From: Bifidobacterium criceti
GTDB lineage: Bacteria > Actinomycetota > Actinomycetes > Actinomycetales > Bifidobacteriaceae
NCBI RefSeq assembly: GCF_002286935.1
Contig: NZ_MVOH01000017.1
Coordinates: 62,001-126,000 of the forward strand
DNA: 64,000 nucleotides
Direction of reading: 5' to 3'
Shown: positions 62,627-64,000 of the stretch, piece after piece
Layout of the letters: each line of letters opens with the position of its first letter
Numbering within the stretch: the first letter of the stretch is position 1
Position numbers and translations under genes: made by a program
The notes under the pieces: model-generated
What the model was told of the DNA's origin: nothing
The model's database searches: none
The model's input: the letters and a program-made list of their open reading frames with translations, nothing else

Positions 62627-64000
62627 TGCGAGCGAAAAGCCGCTGTCCAGGGTATTCACTTCCGACTACCGTTTTGCGATCCCGGCATTCCAACGCTCGT
62701 ACAGTTGGCATGACGCGCAGATGAAGCAGCTCCTCGAAGACGTCATGGACGCATGCGCCGTGCACGACGGGCCGTATTTCCTGGGTTCGCTCATCCTCGT
62801 GCACGACGAGCACGGTTTGCACCAGGTGATCGACGGGCAGCAGCGGCTTGTGTCGCTGTCGATCATCTTCGCGGTGCTGCTCACGCTCGAAGAGGATCCG
62901 CAGCTGGGCGCGAGCCTCGCCGGCCTGCTCACCGAAGCAGGTGACAAACTGCGCGGCATCGAGACCGAGCCGCGCCTGAGGCTACGTGAGCAGGATGAGG
63001 AGTTCTTCCGCGAATACGTGCAGCACGGCGACCTCGAGGCGTTGTTCGACCTGCGCGACACGGACATCGCGACGCAGGCGCAACGCAACATCCAGATGAA
63101 CACGAAATGCGCGTACGACATGCTCGCGTCGATGGCCGACGACGAGCGACGGCAGTTCGCGGCGTATCTGGTCAACGACGTCATGTTCGTCATCGTCGCG
63201 ACGGACGACATTTCGGGCGCCTACCGCATATTCGACGTCATGAATATGCGCGGCATGCCGCTCACACCGTCCGACGTGTTCAAAGCGAAGGTCGTCTCGG
63301 GCATTTCGAGCGCCGCGCGCACGGTCTATGCGCGGTACTGGGACGACATCATGGAGCCGATGGGCGATGACAACGCGCGCATCGAACGGTTCTTCGCCGA
63401 CCTCGACCTCATCTTCACGCGTACGCCCCTATGCGAGTCGCTCATCGCCGATTTCACGGACCATGTGCTCGACGGGTACATCCGCAAAGGGCAGTGCATC
63501 GAATTCATCGATGACGTGCTGCGCCCATACGCGATCTGCGACGAGATCCTGCACCGGCCGAGCGAAAGCCTGCTGCCGCGCAAAGTCACCGACCTGCTTT
63601 CCGGATTCGACGACTACCCGTACGACGATTGGAAGCCGGTCGCGTTGTGGGCGCTCGTGCATTCGCTCAACAACCTCAACGATCCGGACACCGTCGTGTT
63701 CTCACGCAGCGGCCATGCAGGCGCCCACGTGACGGTGCACGACGGCGACCGTCTCGTGCAGGTCCTCGAGATGCTCGACCGCGTGACCGGCATCGATTGC
63801 CTCAACGGCAAGTCGGAGCTCGACCGGCGCACGCGCGCCGCGACAATCGTGCGCGACCTGAAGAAGGGACTGCCGCTACAGCGCATCGCCGGGTTCAGTG
63901 TCGGCGCCGACGAGCAGCGGATGGCAATGTTGCATTTGCGCGGCGAGCTTGCGATTGACGCCAACATGAGGCGGTTGCTGCTCATCCGCGCGAACGAACA
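62616..64000 (+). CDS. DUF262 (GmrS-type N-domain) protein, 3' end outside window
   Basis: About 461 residues are visible and the frame is open at the last base. The DUF262 motifs are clear: IPAFQRSYSW (22-31), FLGSLILVHDE and VIDGQQRLVSLSIIF (about 71-85). These resemble ParB/GmrS NTPase-type domains found in modification-dependent nucleases and phage-defence systems. The usual C-terminal HNH domain (DUF1524) would lie beyond the window. ATG 62616 has GAGGGGG upstream and overlaps the end of pncA by 11 bp in another frame. A defence role is inferred from the family. Confidence 0.85.
   Translation, partial: MSISASEKPLSRVFTSDYRFAIPAFQRSYSWHDAQMKQLLEDVMDACAVHDGPYFLGSLILVHDEHGLHQVIDGQQRLVSLSIIFAVLLTLEEDPQLGASLAGLLTEAGDKLRGIETEPRLRLREQDEEFFREYVQHGDLEALFDLRDTDIATQAQRNIQMNTKCAYDMLASMADDERRQFAAYLVNDVMFVIVATDDISGAYRIFDVMNMRGMPLTPSDVFKAKVVSGISSAARTVYARYWDDIMEPMGDDNARIERFFADLDLIFTRTPLCESLIADFTDHVLDGYIRKGQCIEFIDDVLRPYAICDEILHRPSESLLPRKVTDLLSGFDDYPYDDWKPVALWALVHSLNNLNDPDTVVFSRSGHAGAHVTVHDGDRLVQVLEMLDRVTGIDCLNGKSELDRRTRAATIVRDLKKGLPLQRIAGFSVGADEQRMAMLHLRGELAIDANMRRLLLIRANE

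Overview
The window is a high-GC Gram-positive chromosome segment with the gene content and style of the family Bifidobacteriaceae, most likely a Bifidobacterium. Supporting signs are the infC-rpmI-rplT-xerD-parA block, the actinobacterial DUF3710/DUF3159 pair, a 24-residue ribosomal protein bL37 gene, a SigR-type sigma factor with an overlapping partner gene, NrtR control of NAD metabolism, a CtpE-like P-type ATPase, and many genes whose start codon lies 6-8 nt after a TANNNT -10 box (leaderless mRNAs). There are no rRNA genes, tRNA genes, insertion sequences, prophage genes or CRISPR arrays that I can see.

Layout. 1-3125 is the 3' part of a Wadjet/MksB (JetC) condensin-like gene. 3182-10120 holds a small membrane protein, D-aminoacyl-tRNA deacylase, a fructokinase with a ROK repressor and double operator, an NAD(P)-binding protein, and a Nudix hydrolase overlapping aminopeptidase P. 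10121-13593 looks like a small accessory island: an MntA-HepT toxin-antitoxin pair, an acetyltransferase, two exported or anchored unknown proteins and an orphan RelB antitoxin with its operators. 13594-24664 is housekeeping: folC, a peptidoglycan pair (murE, femX-like), sigma factor and partner, bL37, an aldose epimerase, ispH, ybaK, gap and thiN. 24828-28517 is the infC-rpmI-rplT translation operon with a structured leader and an apparent AUU/AUC start, then xerD and parA. 28766-31363 is an NrtR regulator with a perfect 31-bp palindrome in front of it, followed by a NiaP-type niacin transporter; pncA at 61991 supplies the salvage enzyme. 31760-38045 holds typA, pheA-tyrA and glycerate kinase. 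38148-41796 is a MacB/FtsX-type ABC exporter, followed by xerC. 43503-49597 is an oligopeptide ABC importer (oppA, oppB, oppC and a fused oppDF). 49747-60773 holds a membrane protein, exonuclease III, DUF3710, DUF3159, a one-lobe lipoprotein, an rRNA uracil methyltransferase, a CtpE-like ATPase and aconitase. The end has an acetyltransferase, nicotinamidase and the start of a DUF262 nuclease-type gene that runs off the window.

The most unusual content is between the genes. Three sequence families of hairpin-forming units are repeated in tandem with a period of 52-54 bp, about five turns of B-DNA. Family A occurs at four sites, two of which flank xerD-parA. Family B occurs at several gene ends. 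Family C follows niaP, and its first unit is an intrinsic terminator. In addition, several gene ends carry very long perfect hairpins (stems up to 30 bp, 4-nt loops) that lack the usual T-tract.
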